Source: Flavobacterium sp. LC2016-13
GTDB lineage: Bacteria; Bacteroidota; Bacteroidia; Flavobacteriales; Flavobacteriaceae
Direction: 5' to 3'
NCBI RefSeq assembly: GCF_009707955.1
Contig: NZ_WMDQ01000004.1
Span: forward strand, 248,001 to 312,000
DNA length: 64,000 nt
Shown here: piece by piece, positions 25,569-34,358 of the stretch
Numbering within the stretch: the stretch's first letter is position 1
Layout: each line of letters opens with the position of its first letter
Program-made: the position numbers and the translations under genes
The notes under the pieces: model-generated
Seen by the model: the letters and a program-made list of their open reading frames with translations, nothing else
What the model was told of the DNA's origin: nothing
Database searches by the model: none

Positions 25569-27902
25569 CTAATAACCTTTTTTATTTGGTTTATTACTCA
25601 TATAAAAAGTAATTTTTCCTCCATTTATAACATCCGAGTGTTTTAAGAAAGGTGTAAAAAGTTGTTTTCCGTTTAAAAGTACTTTGCTCACAAACACATT
25701 TTTATCGGATTGATTTACCGTTTCTACTTCAAATGTTTTACCATTTTCTAAATTGAAAATCGCATTTTTTACTAATGGACTTCCCAAAGCATATTCGTCA
25801 GAAGCAGGCGCAACAGGATAAAACCCTAAACTGCTAAAGATATACCACGCGCTCATTTGTCCGAAATCGTCATTTCCACCTAAACCATCGGCACCATTTC
25901 GGTACATTTTTTTCAGGATCATTCTGATTTTATCCTGAGCTTTCCAAGGAGAATTTGTCCAGTTGTATAAATAAACTACATGATGTGAAGGTTCGTTTCC
26001 GTGAACATAATTTCCTATGATTCCGTCTCTTGTAATATCTTCTGTATTTTCGAAATATTTGTCCGGTAAATGCATGTTGAATAATGAATCTAAACGAACA
26101 TTAAATTTGTCATTTCCACCCATCATTTTAATCATTTCGGCTGGATCTTGCGGAACGTATAAACTATAATTCCATGAATTTCCTTCAATAAAACCTTGTC
26201 CGTGTGTATCTAATGGATCGAATTCTTTTTTGAAAGTTCCGTCATTTAATTTCGGACGCATAAAACCCGTTTTGGCATCGTAAACGTTTTTATAATTTTT
26301 AGATCTTTCTATGAATTCATTGTAAATATCTGTTTTACCTAATTTCTTCGCCGCCTGAGCAATTGCCCAGTCATCATAAGCATATTCTAAAGTTTTAGAA
26401 ACCGAAGCACCGTTTTTATCTTCAGGAACATAGCCCATTTTCATGTAATATTCTAATCCGTCATAATAACGAACTTTAGCTGTATTCACACAAGCCTGAA
26501 GCGCTTTTTCAGGATCAAAATTTGTATTGCCTTTTACAATAGCATCTGCCACTACAGAAACAGAATGATACCCAATCATACACCAGTTTTCATTGGCATA
26601 ATGCGACCAGATTGGCAGCATTTTATGTACACTTTGATCTGAATGCGCCAACATCGAACTAATCATATCTGAATTTCGTGCTGGCTGTACTATATTAAAT
26701 AAAGGATGCAAAGCACGGTACGTATCCCATAAAGAATAACTGGTATAGTTTTTAAAGTTTTCGGCTTTATGAACGTTCATATCCAAACCTTTATAATTTC
26801 CGTCAAGATCCATATATTCTGTTGGACCTAAAAATGCGTGATACATTGCAGTATAAAAATTCACGAAATCTTCTTTCTGAATGGTTTCTATCTGAATTTT
26901 ATTCAATTCTTTATTCCAAACTTCCTGACTTTGTTTTTTTACTTTTTCGAAATCCCAGCCCGGAACTTCTTTTTTCATATTCTCAAGCGCTCCGGCAGAA
27001 CTTACTGGCGACAGCGCCATTTTTATTTTGATTTTTTCTCCTTCTTCGGTATTAAAATCAAAAAACAATTTTAGGTTTTGACCTGCCATTTCAGGGAAAT
27101 TTTTGGTTTGATCAAATCTTCCCCAAAAACCTCTGTAAACACTTTTTTCCTGTACAGCTTGTCCGTAGCTTTTTATTGGTTTACTAAAAGACATCGCAAA
27201 ATAAACGGTTCTCGTTCTTGCCCAGCCATTGGTTTGGCGATATCCAGTAATCAAAGTATCGTTTTCAACGCGAACAAATGTCCATACATTTTTCTTGTCA
27301 TAATTGTAAATTCCCGAAGTTAAATCAAGAATTATATGTGCTTCGTCTGATTTTGGAAATGTATATTGATGCATTCCTACACGCGTTGTTGCGGTAAGTT
27401 CTGCTTTGATTTTATGGTCTTCCAGAAAAACGCTATAATAGGCCGGTTCTGCTTTTTCTGTTGTATGCGAAAACGCAGATCGATAACCTGATAATGGTTT
27501 TGAAGCTACTCCGGGATTCAATTGTAATTTTCCGGTTGTAGGCATAATCAAGAAATCTCCTAAATCAGAATGTCCCGTTCCGCTAAAATGAGTGTGACTA
27601 AAACCTACAATTGTTTTATCTTCATATTGATATCCTGCACAATATTTATAGACTTCTCCGTTATATTTTCCGTTTAAACCGTAGGCGATTGTATCAGTTT
27701 CAGGGCTTAATTGCACGCTTCCAAACGGAACTGTTGCGCCCGGATAGGTATGTCCCATTTTGGCCGTACCAATCATTGGATCAACATACTGAATTAAATT
27801 TTTGAGGCTTTTTGTTTTTTCCTGAGCTTCTGTTTTAGTTGAAAAACCGAGCATTAGAATTGATAATCCAAAAAGAAAGCATTTTGTTTTAATAATATTC
27901 AT
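25569..27902 (-). CDS. GH92 family glycosidase, putative alpha-mannosidase
   Basis: A 777-residue exported enzyme of glycoside hydrolase family 92, calcium-dependent exo-alpha-mannosidases that trim mannose from glycans. A signal peptide ends near residue 26 (TEAQ). Family signatures are YVDPMIGTAKMGHTYPGATVPFGSVQLSPETDT near the N-terminus, FSHTHFSGTGHSDLGDF, and the C-terminal GGNDDFGQMSAWYIFSSLGFYPVAP containing the catalytic-region acids. There is no SusC/SusD pair or other carbohydrate enzyme nearby, so this is a stand-alone GH92 rather than part of a polysaccharide utilisation locus. Confidence 0.94.
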   Translation of the reverse strand: MNIIKTKCFLFGLSILMLGFSTKTEAQEKTKSLKNLIQYVDPMIGTAKMGHTYPGATVPFGSVQLSPETDTIAYGLNGKYNGEVYKYCAGYQYEDKTIVGFSHTHFSGTGHSDLGDFLIMPTTGKLQLNPGVASKPLSGYRSAFSHTTEKAEPAYYSVFLEDHKIKAELTATTRVGMHQYTFPKSDEAHIILDLTSGIYNYDKKNVWTFVRVENDTLITGYRQTNGWARTRTVYFAMSFSKPIKSYGQAVQEKSVYRGFWGRFDQTKNFPEMAGQNLKLFFDFNTEEGEKIKIKMALSPVSSAGALENMKKEVPGWDFEKVKKQSQEVWNKELNKIQIETIQKEDFVNFYTAMYHAFLGPTEYMDLDGNYKGLDMNVHKAENFKNYTSYSLWDTYRALHPLFNIVQPARNSDMISSMLAHSDQSVHKMLPIWSHYANENWCMIGYHSVSVVADAIVKGNTNFDPEKALQACVNTAKVRYYDGLEYYMKMGYVPEDKNGASVSKTLEYAYDDWAIAQAAKKLGKTDIYNEFIERSKNYKNVYDAKTGFMRPKLNDGTFKKEFDPLDTHGQGFIEGNSWNYSLYVPQDPAEMIKMMGGNDKFNVRLDSLFNMHLPDKYFENTEDITRDGIIGNYVHGNEPSHHVVYLYNWTNSPWKAQDKIRMILKKMYRNGADGLGGNDDFGQMSAWYIFSSLGFYPVAPASDEYALGSPLVKNAIFNLENGKTFEVETVNQSDKNVFVSKVLLNGKQLFTPFLKHSDVINGGKITFYMSNKPNKKGY

Positions 27903-27985
27903 CAGTTATTTTGTTTGATATTTTGTGTTATCTGATTTTCGTTAGAAAAATACGATAAAAAACGCTTTTTAAAAAATATAAAAAC

Positions 27986-28016
27986 TTTTAGTCTGAAAAC
28001 CTTTTGAATATCTTTG
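27986..28016 (+). promoter_or_regulatory. Bacteroidota-type promoter
   Basis: A -33 box TTTT and a -7 box TATCTTTG are separated by exactly 19 bases, matching the TTTN-N19-TAnnTTTG rule. Transcription would begin near 28022, which excludes the longer upstream start codon of the following gene. Confidence 0.75.
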
Positions 28017-28042
28017 ATTTACCCAAAAACAACATCTGTTAC

Positions 28043-28666
28043 ATGAAAAATTATATTATATGCCTAATACTTTCGATTCCTTCTTTAAGCTTTTCACAAA
28101 AGGTAGAAAGTTATATTTTAGATAAAGAACAAATAGCAGAACGAGAATTAAAAAGTCTTTCGGATTTTCCGATTTACAAAGCTTACGAATATCAGGATAA
28201 AGGCGGCGTTTTTGAATTGGTTTTAACGGAAAACCGAAAAACCATTTCTAAAAAAGATACTTTAAATACAAAAATTAAAGCACTTTGTGAAGTTAACGAT
28301 CACGGTGGTTTTCTTGAAAAATGGACTATTAATGATGTAGTAGAAATTAATGAATCTGTAGAAACTAATATTTGGTTCTGGACAAAATATTGCAGTACTA
28401 AAGATCTTGACGGTGACGGTTATATCGAACCTATAATTGTATATGGAACCAGAGATGAAAATAACGAAATACGGCGCGTGAAGATTATTACGGTTTATAA
28501 AAAACAAAAATATGTGATTCGCGCTGTAGAATGCAATTTAGATGATTGCAGAAGTTTTAAAAAGGATAAAAATTGGTCTTTATTACCTAAAAAAATACAG
28601 ATTTATGTTGATCAATTGGTTGCAAAAATAAGAAAGGAACAAGGTTTATTATTGAAAGATGGATAG
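28043..28666 (+). CDS. exported protein of unknown function
   Basis: A 207-residue protein with a signal peptide (MKNYIICLILSIPSLSFSQ). The frame can be extended to 28004, but that lies upstream of the predicted transcription start and would hide the signal peptide. The mature part contains STKDLDGDGYIEPIIVYGTR, an FG-GAP-like or EF-hand-like acidic loop. It recalls the exported family named after Riemerella M949_RS01915, linked to surface polysaccharide. That match is from memory and weak. Confidence 0.62.
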   Translation: MKNYIICLILSIPSLSFSQKVESYILDKEQIAERELKSLSDFPIYKAYEYQDKGGVFELVLTENRKTISKKDTLNTKIKALCEVNDHGGFLEKWTINDVVEINESVETNIWFWTKYCSTKDLDGDGYIEPIIVYGTRDENNEIRRVKIITVYKKQKYVIRAVECNLDDCRSFKKDKNWSLLPKKIQIYVDQLVAKIRKEQGLLLKDG

Positions 28667-28706
28667 AATTAAAAATCGTGAATTGTGAATCGTGAATAGT
28701 CGCCAA

Positions 28707-28741
28707 TTTTAATTTTTAATTTTTAATTTTTAATTTTTAAT
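28707..28741. repeat. short tandem repeat of a TTTTTAA heptamer
   Basis: Five head-to-tail copies of TTTTTAA lie between two convergent genes. The preceding bases (AATCGTGAATTGTGAATCGTGAAT) are also internally repetitive. It is probably a slippage-generated microsatellite without coding content. Confidence 0.85.
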
Positions 28742-28752
28742 CAATAACAAAA

Positions 28753-29355
28753 CTATAATTTCCCCTTTAAATTTTCTTTTACGACATCAAACCATTCGTC
28801 TTTAAGAATACTTAAAACTATAGAATCTCTGCGAACATCACCATCTCTTGTTGGCATGTGGCTTCTTAAAACACCTTCTACTTTGCAGCCTATGCTTTTC
28901 ATGGCAGCAATGCTTCGTTCGTTATTGTTATCGGCACGAAATTCTACACGTTCCATTCCCAGAGTTTCAAAAGCAAATTGTAGCAGTAAGAATTTACAAT
29001 GTTTGTTTAATCCGGTTCCTCTAAAGGCAGATCCGTACCATGTATATCCTAATTGTAATGTTTTATATTGAAGTTGAATATCGTAAAAACGGGTTGATCC
29101 TGTGTATTTTTGAGATTTTTTATCGAAAACTATAAACGGAAATTCCTTTTTATTTTCTCGTTCTTTTATTGCAGATTTAATGTAGTTGATTAGGTTTTCT
29201 TTTCCGTCGGCACCAACTAAAGAAAATTTCCAGGTTTCAGGTTCATTAATGGAAATCTCTAAAAGATTTTCAACATCTGATTCTTGCAAAGGACGCAATA
29301 AAACCAAATCGTCTTCTAAAATAATATTGTCTGAGAAATTGAAATTTGATGCCAT
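28753..29355 (-). CDS. GNAT-family N-acetyltransferase, RimJ/RimL-like
   Basis: A 200-residue acetyltransferase that would transfer an acetyl group from acetyl-CoA to an amino group. The RimJ/RimL-like layout is visible: DLVLLRPLQESDVENLLEIS at the start, the acetyl-CoA-binding region YTWYGSAFRGTGLNKHCKFLLLQFAFE (about 105-130), and VEFRADNNNERSIAAMKSIGCKVEGVLRSHMPTRDG near the end. The substrate (ribosomal protein, small molecule) is unknown. Confidence 0.87.
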   Translation of the reverse strand: MASNFNFSDNIILEDDLVLLRPLQESDVENLLEISINEPETWKFSLVGADGKENLINYIKSAIKERENKKEFPFIVFDKKSQKYTGSTRFYDIQLQYKTLQLGYTWYGSAFRGTGLNKHCKFLLLQFAFETLGMERVEFRADNNNERSIAAMKSIGCKVEGVLRSHMPTRDGDVRRDSIVLSILKDEWFDVVKENLKGKL

Positions 29356-29397
29356 AACTATAAGTTAGTTTTAGAGAATCTTTGTGTGACTTTGTTT

Positions 29398-29452
29398 AAT
29401 AGTTTATTTCGCAGAGGTTCACAAAACTATCGCGAAGTTTCGCAAAGTTTTT
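29398..29452. repeat. intergenic repeat, family D (single arm)
   Basis: CGCAGAGGTTCACAAAACTATCGCGAAGTTTCGCAAAG matches one arm of the longer inverted repeats at 41293-41393 and 61757-61878. The partner arm is absent, so this is a decayed or solo copy. Confidence 0.6.
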
Positions 29453-29465
29453 TAGATTAAAAAAT

Positions 29466-29822
29466 CTATTCACTCATTTCATCATAGCGTTCCGGAACTT
29501 GCGGATCGTATAGCGGACATTTGAATTCTTCCAGAACATCAACCAATAAATCCATTGTTTTTCCTTCGGTTCCGTAACAATCGATTTTGATACTTTGCGG
29601 TGTTGTAATAACCTGAAAAGCTCCTTTTCCTGAAGTGTTTTGCCAGCTGTTTTCATCCACTTTTTCCCATTGAGAAAAAACAGAAGCAATCCTGTTTAAA
29701 ATAACCTGAACAGGAAGTATTTCAAGGCCTTCCACTTCTTCTTTTTCAACAAGAGCTTCGTAAACCTCATGATGGTTTAAGTAAGTTTCTTCTAAATATC
29801 TCCAAAAAAGTAGTTCGTACAT
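29466..29822 (-). CDS. unknown cytoplasmic protein
   Basis: A 118-residue acidic protein without signal peptide, starting MYELLFWRYLEETYLNHHEV and ending PLYDPQVPERYDEMSE. No family recognised. It lies in the same direction as purM and the acetyltransferase gene but is separated from both by inverted repeats, so it is probably transcribed alone. Confidence 0.55.
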   Translation of the reverse strand: MYELLFWRYLEETYLNHHEVYEALVEKEEVEGLEILPVQVILNRIASVFSQWEKVDENSWQNTSGKGAFQVITTPQSIKIDCYGTEGKTMDLLVDVLEEFKCPLYDPQVPERYDEMSE

Positions 29823-29850
29823 AGCCTTGTGTGTTTTTTAACCCTATATT

Positions 29851-29916
29851 TTTCCGTAGAGGCGCACAGCAGTGCGTCTAACATCGCGGGAGACGCACTG
29901 CCGTGCGCCTCTACAA
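29851..29916. repeat. intergenic inverted repeat, family F
   Basis: GTAGAGGCGCACAGCAGTGCGTCT pairs with AGACGCACTGCCGTGCGCCTCTAC. The arms are almost perfectly complementary, and each contains a smaller repeat of GTGCG/CGCAC. The local base composition is far richer in GC than the surroundings. Confidence 0.9.
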
Positions 29917-29935
29917 ATTATATGGTGAATAAATT

Positions 29936-31114
29936 TTAATACTTAAACGTTCCGTATTCGCTGGTAATTGTCAATTTCTTAGCATCTGCTGCTTCTACTC
30001 TACCCACGATTTGTGCATCGACATTGAATGATTTTGAAATCGCAATTATATCTTGTGCAATATTTTCCGGAACATAAATTTCCATACGGTGACCGCAATT
30101 AAAAACCTGATACATTTCTTTCCAATCGGTTTTTGATTGTTCCTGAATTAGTTTAAATAATGGTGGAACCGGAAATAAATTATCTTTTATAATGTGTAAA
30201 TTCTGAACGAAATGCAAAATTTTAGTTTGAGCTCCTCCACTACAGTGCACCATTCCGTGAATATCGTTTGGTGAGTAAGTATCTAAAATTTTCTTGATAA
30301 TTGGCGCATAAGTTCTTGTTGGAGAAAGTACCAACTGACCTGCGTTTATTGGGCTATTTTCAACTTCATCAGTTAAATTTACCTGACCTGAATAAATTAA
30401 TTCTTCCGGAACAAGTGCATCATAACTTTCAGGATATTTTTTAGCCAGATATTTTCCGAAAACATCATGACGTGCAGATGTTAAGCCATTACTGCCCATT
30501 CCGCCGTTATACCCTTTTTCGTAAGTTGCCTGACCAAAAGATGCCAAACCAACAATAACGTCTCCCGCTTTGATATTAGCATTATCAACAACATCGCTGC
30601 GTTTCATACGAGCGGTTACAGTTGAATCTACAATGATTGTACGAACAACATCGCCAACATCTGCAGTTTCTCCTCCGGTTGAATGAATCGTTACTCCGAA
30701 AGTTTTTAATTCGTTGATTAATTCTTCGGTTCCGTTGATAATTGCCGAAATAACTTCAGCAGGAATTAAGTTTTTATTTCTTCCAATAGTTGATGAAAGC
30801 AAAATATTATCGGTTGCGCCAACACATAATAAATCGTCAATATTCATGATTAACGCATCTTGCGCGATTCCTTTCCAAACAGAAATATCTCCGGTTTCTT
30901 TCCAGTACATATACGCCAAAGACGATTTTGTACCAGCTCCGTCAGCATGCATAATTAAGCAATGTTCTGAATCTTGTGTAAGATAATCCGGAACGATTTT
31001 GCAGAATGCCTGCGGAAATAAACCTTTATCAATATTTTTTATGGCGTTGTGTACGTCTTCTTTCGATGCCGAAACACCTCTTTGTGCGTACCTTTTGCTA
31101 GAATCTGAACTCAT
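29936..31114 (-). CDS. purM: phosphoribosylformylglycinamidine cyclo-ligase (AIR synthase)
   Basis: PurM closes the imidazole ring in purine synthesis (FGAM + ATP to AIR). The protein begins MSSDSSKRYAQRGVSASKEDVHNAI and is 392 residues, longer than the 345 typical of E. coli, as is usual for the Bacteroidota form annotated AIR synthase-related. Visible motifs are HADGAGTKSSLAY, the STGGETADVGDVVRTI segment and IVGLASFGQATYEKGYNGGMGSNGLTSARHDVFG. The frame extends upstream to 31330, but that stretch includes a terminator and overlaps the small gene at 31269-31382, so I use the ATG at 31114. Confidence 0.87.
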   Translation of the reverse strand: MSSDSSKRYAQRGVSASKEDVHNAIKNIDKGLFPQAFCKIVPDYLTQDSEHCLIMHADGAGTKSSLAYMYWKETGDISVWKGIAQDALIMNIDDLLCVGATDNILLSSTIGRNKNLIPAEVISAIINGTEELINELKTFGVTIHSTGGETADVGDVVRTIIVDSTVTARMKRSDVVDNANIKAGDVIVGLASFGQATYEKGYNGGMGSNGLTSARHDVFGKYLAKKYPESYDALVPEELIYSGQVNLTDEVENSPINAGQLVLSPTRTYAPIIKKILDTYSPNDIHGMVHCSGGAQTKILHFVQNLHIIKDNLFPVPPLFKLIQEQSKTDWKEMYQVFNCGHRMEIYVPENIAQDIIAISKSFNVDAQIVGRVEAADAKKLTITSEYGTFKY

Positions 31115-31191
31115 GAAAATTTGTTTGTGTTGATGTGGTGCAAAGATAATCCCTTTTTTTAATTCTATCGTTGAATCGATTATTGATTCAC

Positions 31192-31227
31192 AAAAAAAAA
31201 TCAGCAGGTTTACGACCCCCTGCTGAA
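31192..31227 (-). terminator. intrinsic terminator of the 37-residue peptide gene
   Basis: TCAGCAGG / CCTGCTGA with a ten-base loop is followed on the minus strand by nine T residues. No annotated gene ends here. The only candidate is the small ORF 42 bases upstream. Confidence 0.85.
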
Positions 31228-31268
31228 TTTTCGCATTGAATTTGCTATTTGAATTTTGGCTTATACAA

Positions 31269-31382
31269 TTATTCCCAATCAGGCATAGAAGTTCCGAAGA
31301 ACAATATTGCTCTGGAATTAGCAACTCCAATACTGGTTTTTATTATATTTTTTAAAGAAATTCCATCGTTTGATGTATTCAT
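31269..31382 (-). CDS. predicted 37-residue peptide gene
   Basis: An ATG-initiated frame of 37 codons, MNTSNDGISLKNIIKTSIGV continuing to FFGTSMPDWE, which is too short for routine gene calling. The peptide has a polar N-terminus, a central hydrophobic-basic segment and an acidic WE end. Support comes from context: it lies upstream of an otherwise ownerless strong terminator and would form its own short transcript. It has no signal peptide or cysteine. I do not recognise the family. It could be a signalling or modified peptide precursor, or it could be chance. Confidence 0.45.
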   Translation of the reverse strand: MNTSNDGISLKNIIKTSIGVANSRAILFFGTSMPDWE

Positions 31383-31511
31383 AAAAATTAATTAGGATTT
31401 ATTTGAAGAGTACCGAACATCTAGATCGTTTGTTCCTGCTATTTTTTCGGTTACAATTTGATAAGATATAGAATCCGGTAACAGAAAAATTGATTAATTT
31501 CTACTTTAAAA

Positions 31512-31619
31512 TTATAAAAGTTCCTCAAATAAAAATCGATTATGAACGTCTATTTTTAACATTTTAGCTACTTTCCGATGAAATGTTACACTATCCCGAT
31601 GAACTGCTATTTTTATTTT
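31512..31619 (-). pseudogene. possible remnant of a LuxR-type helix-turn-helix end
   Basis: A short open stretch with no start codon reads KIAVHRDSVTFHRKVAKM and then LKIDVHNRFLFEELL before a stop. The pattern (DSVTFHRK, then L..DVHNR) resembles the recognition helix and following helix of LuxR-family regulators. A stop closes it on the left after 36 codons. I treat it as a probable gene fragment. The similarity is by eye and could be accidental. Confidence 0.3.
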
Positions 31620-31691
31620 TCATGCTATAAGAAATTACTTATTGCAATTTTTATTATGATTACAACTTCATACAATTCATTTTAATATAAT

Positions 31692-31720
31692 AAAAAAGCC
31701 CGCTCAAAAAGACGGGCTTT
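31692..31720 (-). terminator. intrinsic terminator of the GSIII gene
   Basis: AAAGCCCG / CGGGCTTT with loop CTCAAAAAGA, followed by T residues on the minus strand, 20 bases after the stop codon. Confidence 0.92.
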
Positions 31721-31740
31721 AAATCGAATGTTGTAGAATA

Positions 31741-33930
31741 TTATTTTGTAAACAACAATTCTCTGTATTTAGTTAATGTCCAGCTTTCGTCATCTACTAA
31801 TAATTCTAATTTATCACAGTGATTACGAATGTCTTCAAAATAAGGTTTTACTTTATTGCAATAAACTTCGGCCATTTTTTGTGCATCAGTTAATTGATTT
31901 GCTTTTTTTCTTTCTTCGGTCATGGCCAATACTTTAGAATTGATTCCTTCAATATGACCTGAAATTTCCTTAATCAAAACGATTTGTTCTTTTGCAATGG
32001 TTTCGAATTCTTTTCCGAAGATTTCTTTCAATCCTTTTACATTTTCAATTAATGTATTTTGATAACGAATTGCTGTCGGAATTACATGGTTTCTTGCAAT
32101 ATCTCCTAAAACTCTTCCTTCAATCTGAATTTTTTTGGTGTATTCTTCCAATTCAATTTCGTAACGCGCTTCAGCTTCAACATGATTTAAAATTCCCAAT
32201 TCATCAAATAAATCCAAAGCTTGTTTCGAAACTTTCGCTTTAATCGCTTCCGGAGTTGTTTTAAAATTGCTTAAACCTCTTTTTGCTGCTTCTTTTTCCC
32301 AGGCATCACTGTAACCGTCACCCTCAAAAAGTATTTTTTTAGATTGTTTGATGTATTCTCTTAAAACATTAAAGATCGCGTCATCTTTTTTCATGTCTTT
32401 AGAGTCGATTAAAATATCAACTTCTGTTTTAAAATCTTTTAATTGTTTTGCTACAATCGCATTTAGAGTTGTCATTGCGTTCGAACAGTTTGCATTTGAA
32501 CCAACAGCTCTAAACTCAAATTTATTTCCTGTAAAGGCAAAAGGCGAAGTTCTGTTTCTGTCTGTGTTATCTAAAAGAACGTCCGGAATTTTTCCTACTA
32601 CATTCAGTTTTAAATCAGTTTTTTCTTCAGGAGATAATTTTCCTGTTGTAACGCTTTCTAGTTCTGATAATACTTTTGTCAATTGCGCTCCAATAAAAAC
32701 CGAAATAATAGCCGGCGGTGCTTCATTCGCACCTAATCTATGATCATTACTTGCTGTTGCAATAGAAGCTCTCAATAAAGTTTCGTAATCGTTTACGGCT
32801 TTTATCGTATTAATGAAGAAAGTTAAAAACTGTAAATTGCTCATTGGTGTCTTACTCGGACTCAATAAGTTAACTCCCGTATCTGTTGCCAATGACCAGT
32901 TATTATGTTTTCCGGATCCGTTTACACCTTTAAATGGTTTTTCGTGAAATAAAACTTTAAAATCATGACGTTCTGCCACTCTCTGCATCACATCCATTAA
33001 TAATGAGTTATGATCTACGGCAAGATTTGTTTCTTCAAAAATTGGCGCTAATTCAAATTGGTTTGGCGCTACTTCGTTATGACGAGTTTTTACCGGAATT
33101 CCAAGCAACATACATTCTTGTTCCAAATCTCTCATGTACGTTAATGCACGCGTTGGGATTGATCCAAAATAATGGTCATCAAGCTGTTGTCCTTTTGCAG
33201 ACGTGTGTCCTAACAAAGTTCTTCCCGTCATCATTAAATCCGGACGAGAATTTGCCAACGCTTTATCAATTAGAAAATATTCCTGTTCCCAACCTAAAGT
33301 TGCGGTTACTTTTTTTACGTTTTTATCGAAATATTTACAAACTTCTGTTGCAGCTTCATCCATTGCAGATAAGGCTCTTAATAACGGAATTTTATTATCT
33401 AAAGCTTCACCTGTGTATGCGATAAATACGGTTGGAATACATAAGGTTGTTCCATATATAAAGGCTGGAGAAGTTGGATCCCAAGCGGTATAACCTCTGG
33501 CTTCGAACGTATTTCTGATTCCGCCATTCGGAAAACTTGATGCATCCGGTTCTTGTTGTACTAATTGCGCTCCGCCAAATTTTTCTACAGGATCGCTTCC
33601 GTCATAAGATGTCTCAAAAAAAGCATCGTGTTTTTCTGCAGTTGTTCCTGTAAGTGGCTGAAACCAGTGTGTATAATGCGTAACACCTTTTGCCAAAGCC
33701 CATTCTTTCATGCCCATGGCAATATAATCTGCCAGTTTTCTTTCTATTTTAGTTCCATGCTGAATAGCGTCTCTAACTCCTTTTAAAGCATCAGAAGTTA
33801 AATATTGCTTCATGGCTTTCTCATTGAACACATTTGAACCAAAAATGTTAGATTTTCTATCAATTTCTTCAAAATGTACCGGCTTTCTGGTAGAAGCTTC
33901 TTTTAAAGCTTGGAAACGTAATGTTGACAT
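31741..33930 (-). CDS. glutamine synthetase type III
   Basis: GSIII makes glutamine from glutamate, ammonia and ATP. It is the large (about 730-residue) form typical of Bacteroidota and cyanobacteria. The protein starts MSTLRFQALKEASTRKPVHF and has 729 residues. Signatures are FIYGTTLCIPTVFIAYTGEALDNKIPLLRA, LGWEQEYFLIDK, RHNEVAPNQFELAPIFEE, GVNGSGKHNNWSLATDTGVNLL and RLGANEAPPAIISVFIGAQL. A longer frame to 33981 overlaps the predicted -7 box and is rejected. It is divergent from a GSII gene. Confidence 0.95.
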   Translation of the reverse strand: MSTLRFQALKEASTRKPVHFEEIDRKSNIFGSNVFNEKAMKQYLTSDALKGVRDAIQHGTKIERKLADYIAMGMKEWALAKGVTHYTHWFQPLTGTTAEKHDAFFETSYDGSDPVEKFGGAQLVQQEPDASSFPNGGIRNTFEARGYTAWDPTSPAFIYGTTLCIPTVFIAYTGEALDNKIPLLRALSAMDEAATEVCKYFDKNVKKVTATLGWEQEYFLIDKALANSRPDLMMTGRTLLGHTSAKGQQLDDHYFGSIPTRALTYMRDLEQECMLLGIPVKTRHNEVAPNQFELAPIFEETNLAVDHNSLLMDVMQRVAERHDFKVLFHEKPFKGVNGSGKHNNWSLATDTGVNLLSPSKTPMSNLQFLTFFINTIKAVNDYETLLRASIATASNDHRLGANEAPPAIISVFIGAQLTKVLSELESVTTGKLSPEEKTDLKLNVVGKIPDVLLDNTDRNRTSPFAFTGNKFEFRAVGSNANCSNAMTTLNAIVAKQLKDFKTEVDILIDSKDMKKDDAIFNVLREYIKQSKKILFEGDGYSDAWEKEAAKRGLSNFKTTPEAIKAKVSKQALDLFDELGILNHVEAEARYEIELEEYTKKIQIEGRVLGDIARNHVIPTAIRYQNTLIENVKGLKEIFGKEFETIAKEQIVLIKEISGHIEGINSKVLAMTEERKKANQLTDAQKMAEVYCNKVKPYFEDIRNHCDKLELLVDDESWTLTKYRELLFTK

Positions 33931-33978
33931 GTATATAATTTTAAAAATTCGTACTAATTTTCTATAAAAAAAGAGTAA

Positions 33979-33986
33979 CAAATATA
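33979..33986 (-). promoter_or_regulatory. -7 box of the GSIII gene
   Basis: On the minus strand this reads TATATTTG, an exact TAnnTTTG match, with TTTA as a possible -33 box 20 bases upstream. Transcription would begin near 33973, about 43 bases before the chosen start codon. Confidence 0.65.
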
Positions 33987-34288
33987 AACAATTAAACAGC
34001 CTGTTTTAAAGATAAATTAGAGAATTTTATACGATGATTTTGCAACATAAGACGCTTTTTACAAAGAATAATGAATTCGTTTTGAAGAAATATAACAAAT
34101 TATAATACTATTCTTCATTAAATAAACAATTTTTCGCAATTGATTAGCAATGAAATTCAAAAATCAAAGCCAATTTTTACGAATTTCATTCTTTACACTA
34201 TAAAAAAATGCTATTTTAAAAATATACCCCTTTCGAAATTGCACTTATCTAAAAAATAATGATCGCCTAAACAAAATAGCCCCCTAAT

Positions 34289-34319
34289 TTTTAGGACTAA
34301 AAAAATAAATCTATATTTG
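34289..34319 (+). promoter_or_regulatory. Bacteroidota-type promoter of the GSII gene
   Basis: TTTT and TATATTTG are separated by 19 bases, with the ATG 40 bases downstream. The 428-base space between the GSIII and GSII starts holds these two divergent promoters. No open reading frame or riboswitch was seen in it. Confidence 0.75.
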
Positions 34320-34358
34320 ACCCAGCGAAAAAACAAAAAAAAATAAATTTATATTATT

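Noticed and set aside
28004..28042. N-terminal extension of the exported unknown protein
   Set aside because: It lies upstream of the predicted transcription start and would hide a clear signal peptide.
28667..28745. Functional element in the TTTTTAA tandem repeat
   Set aside because: Simple sequence repeats of this type arise by slippage, and no pairing or coding content is visible.
31115..31330. N-terminal extension of purM by 72 codons
   Set aside because: The stretch contains a terminator and another small gene in a different frame. Its sequence has no similarity to PurM, and the 31114 ATG gives the usual start.
31430..31490. Second, decayed copy of the Flavo-1-like RNA on the minus strand
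   Set aside because: Only the last 20-25 bases (ending AATAGCAGGAAC) look similar and the central hairpin is missing.
33931..33981. N-terminal extension of the GSIII protein
   Set aside because: It overlaps the predicted -7 box. The usual GSIII start MSTLRFQAL fits better.
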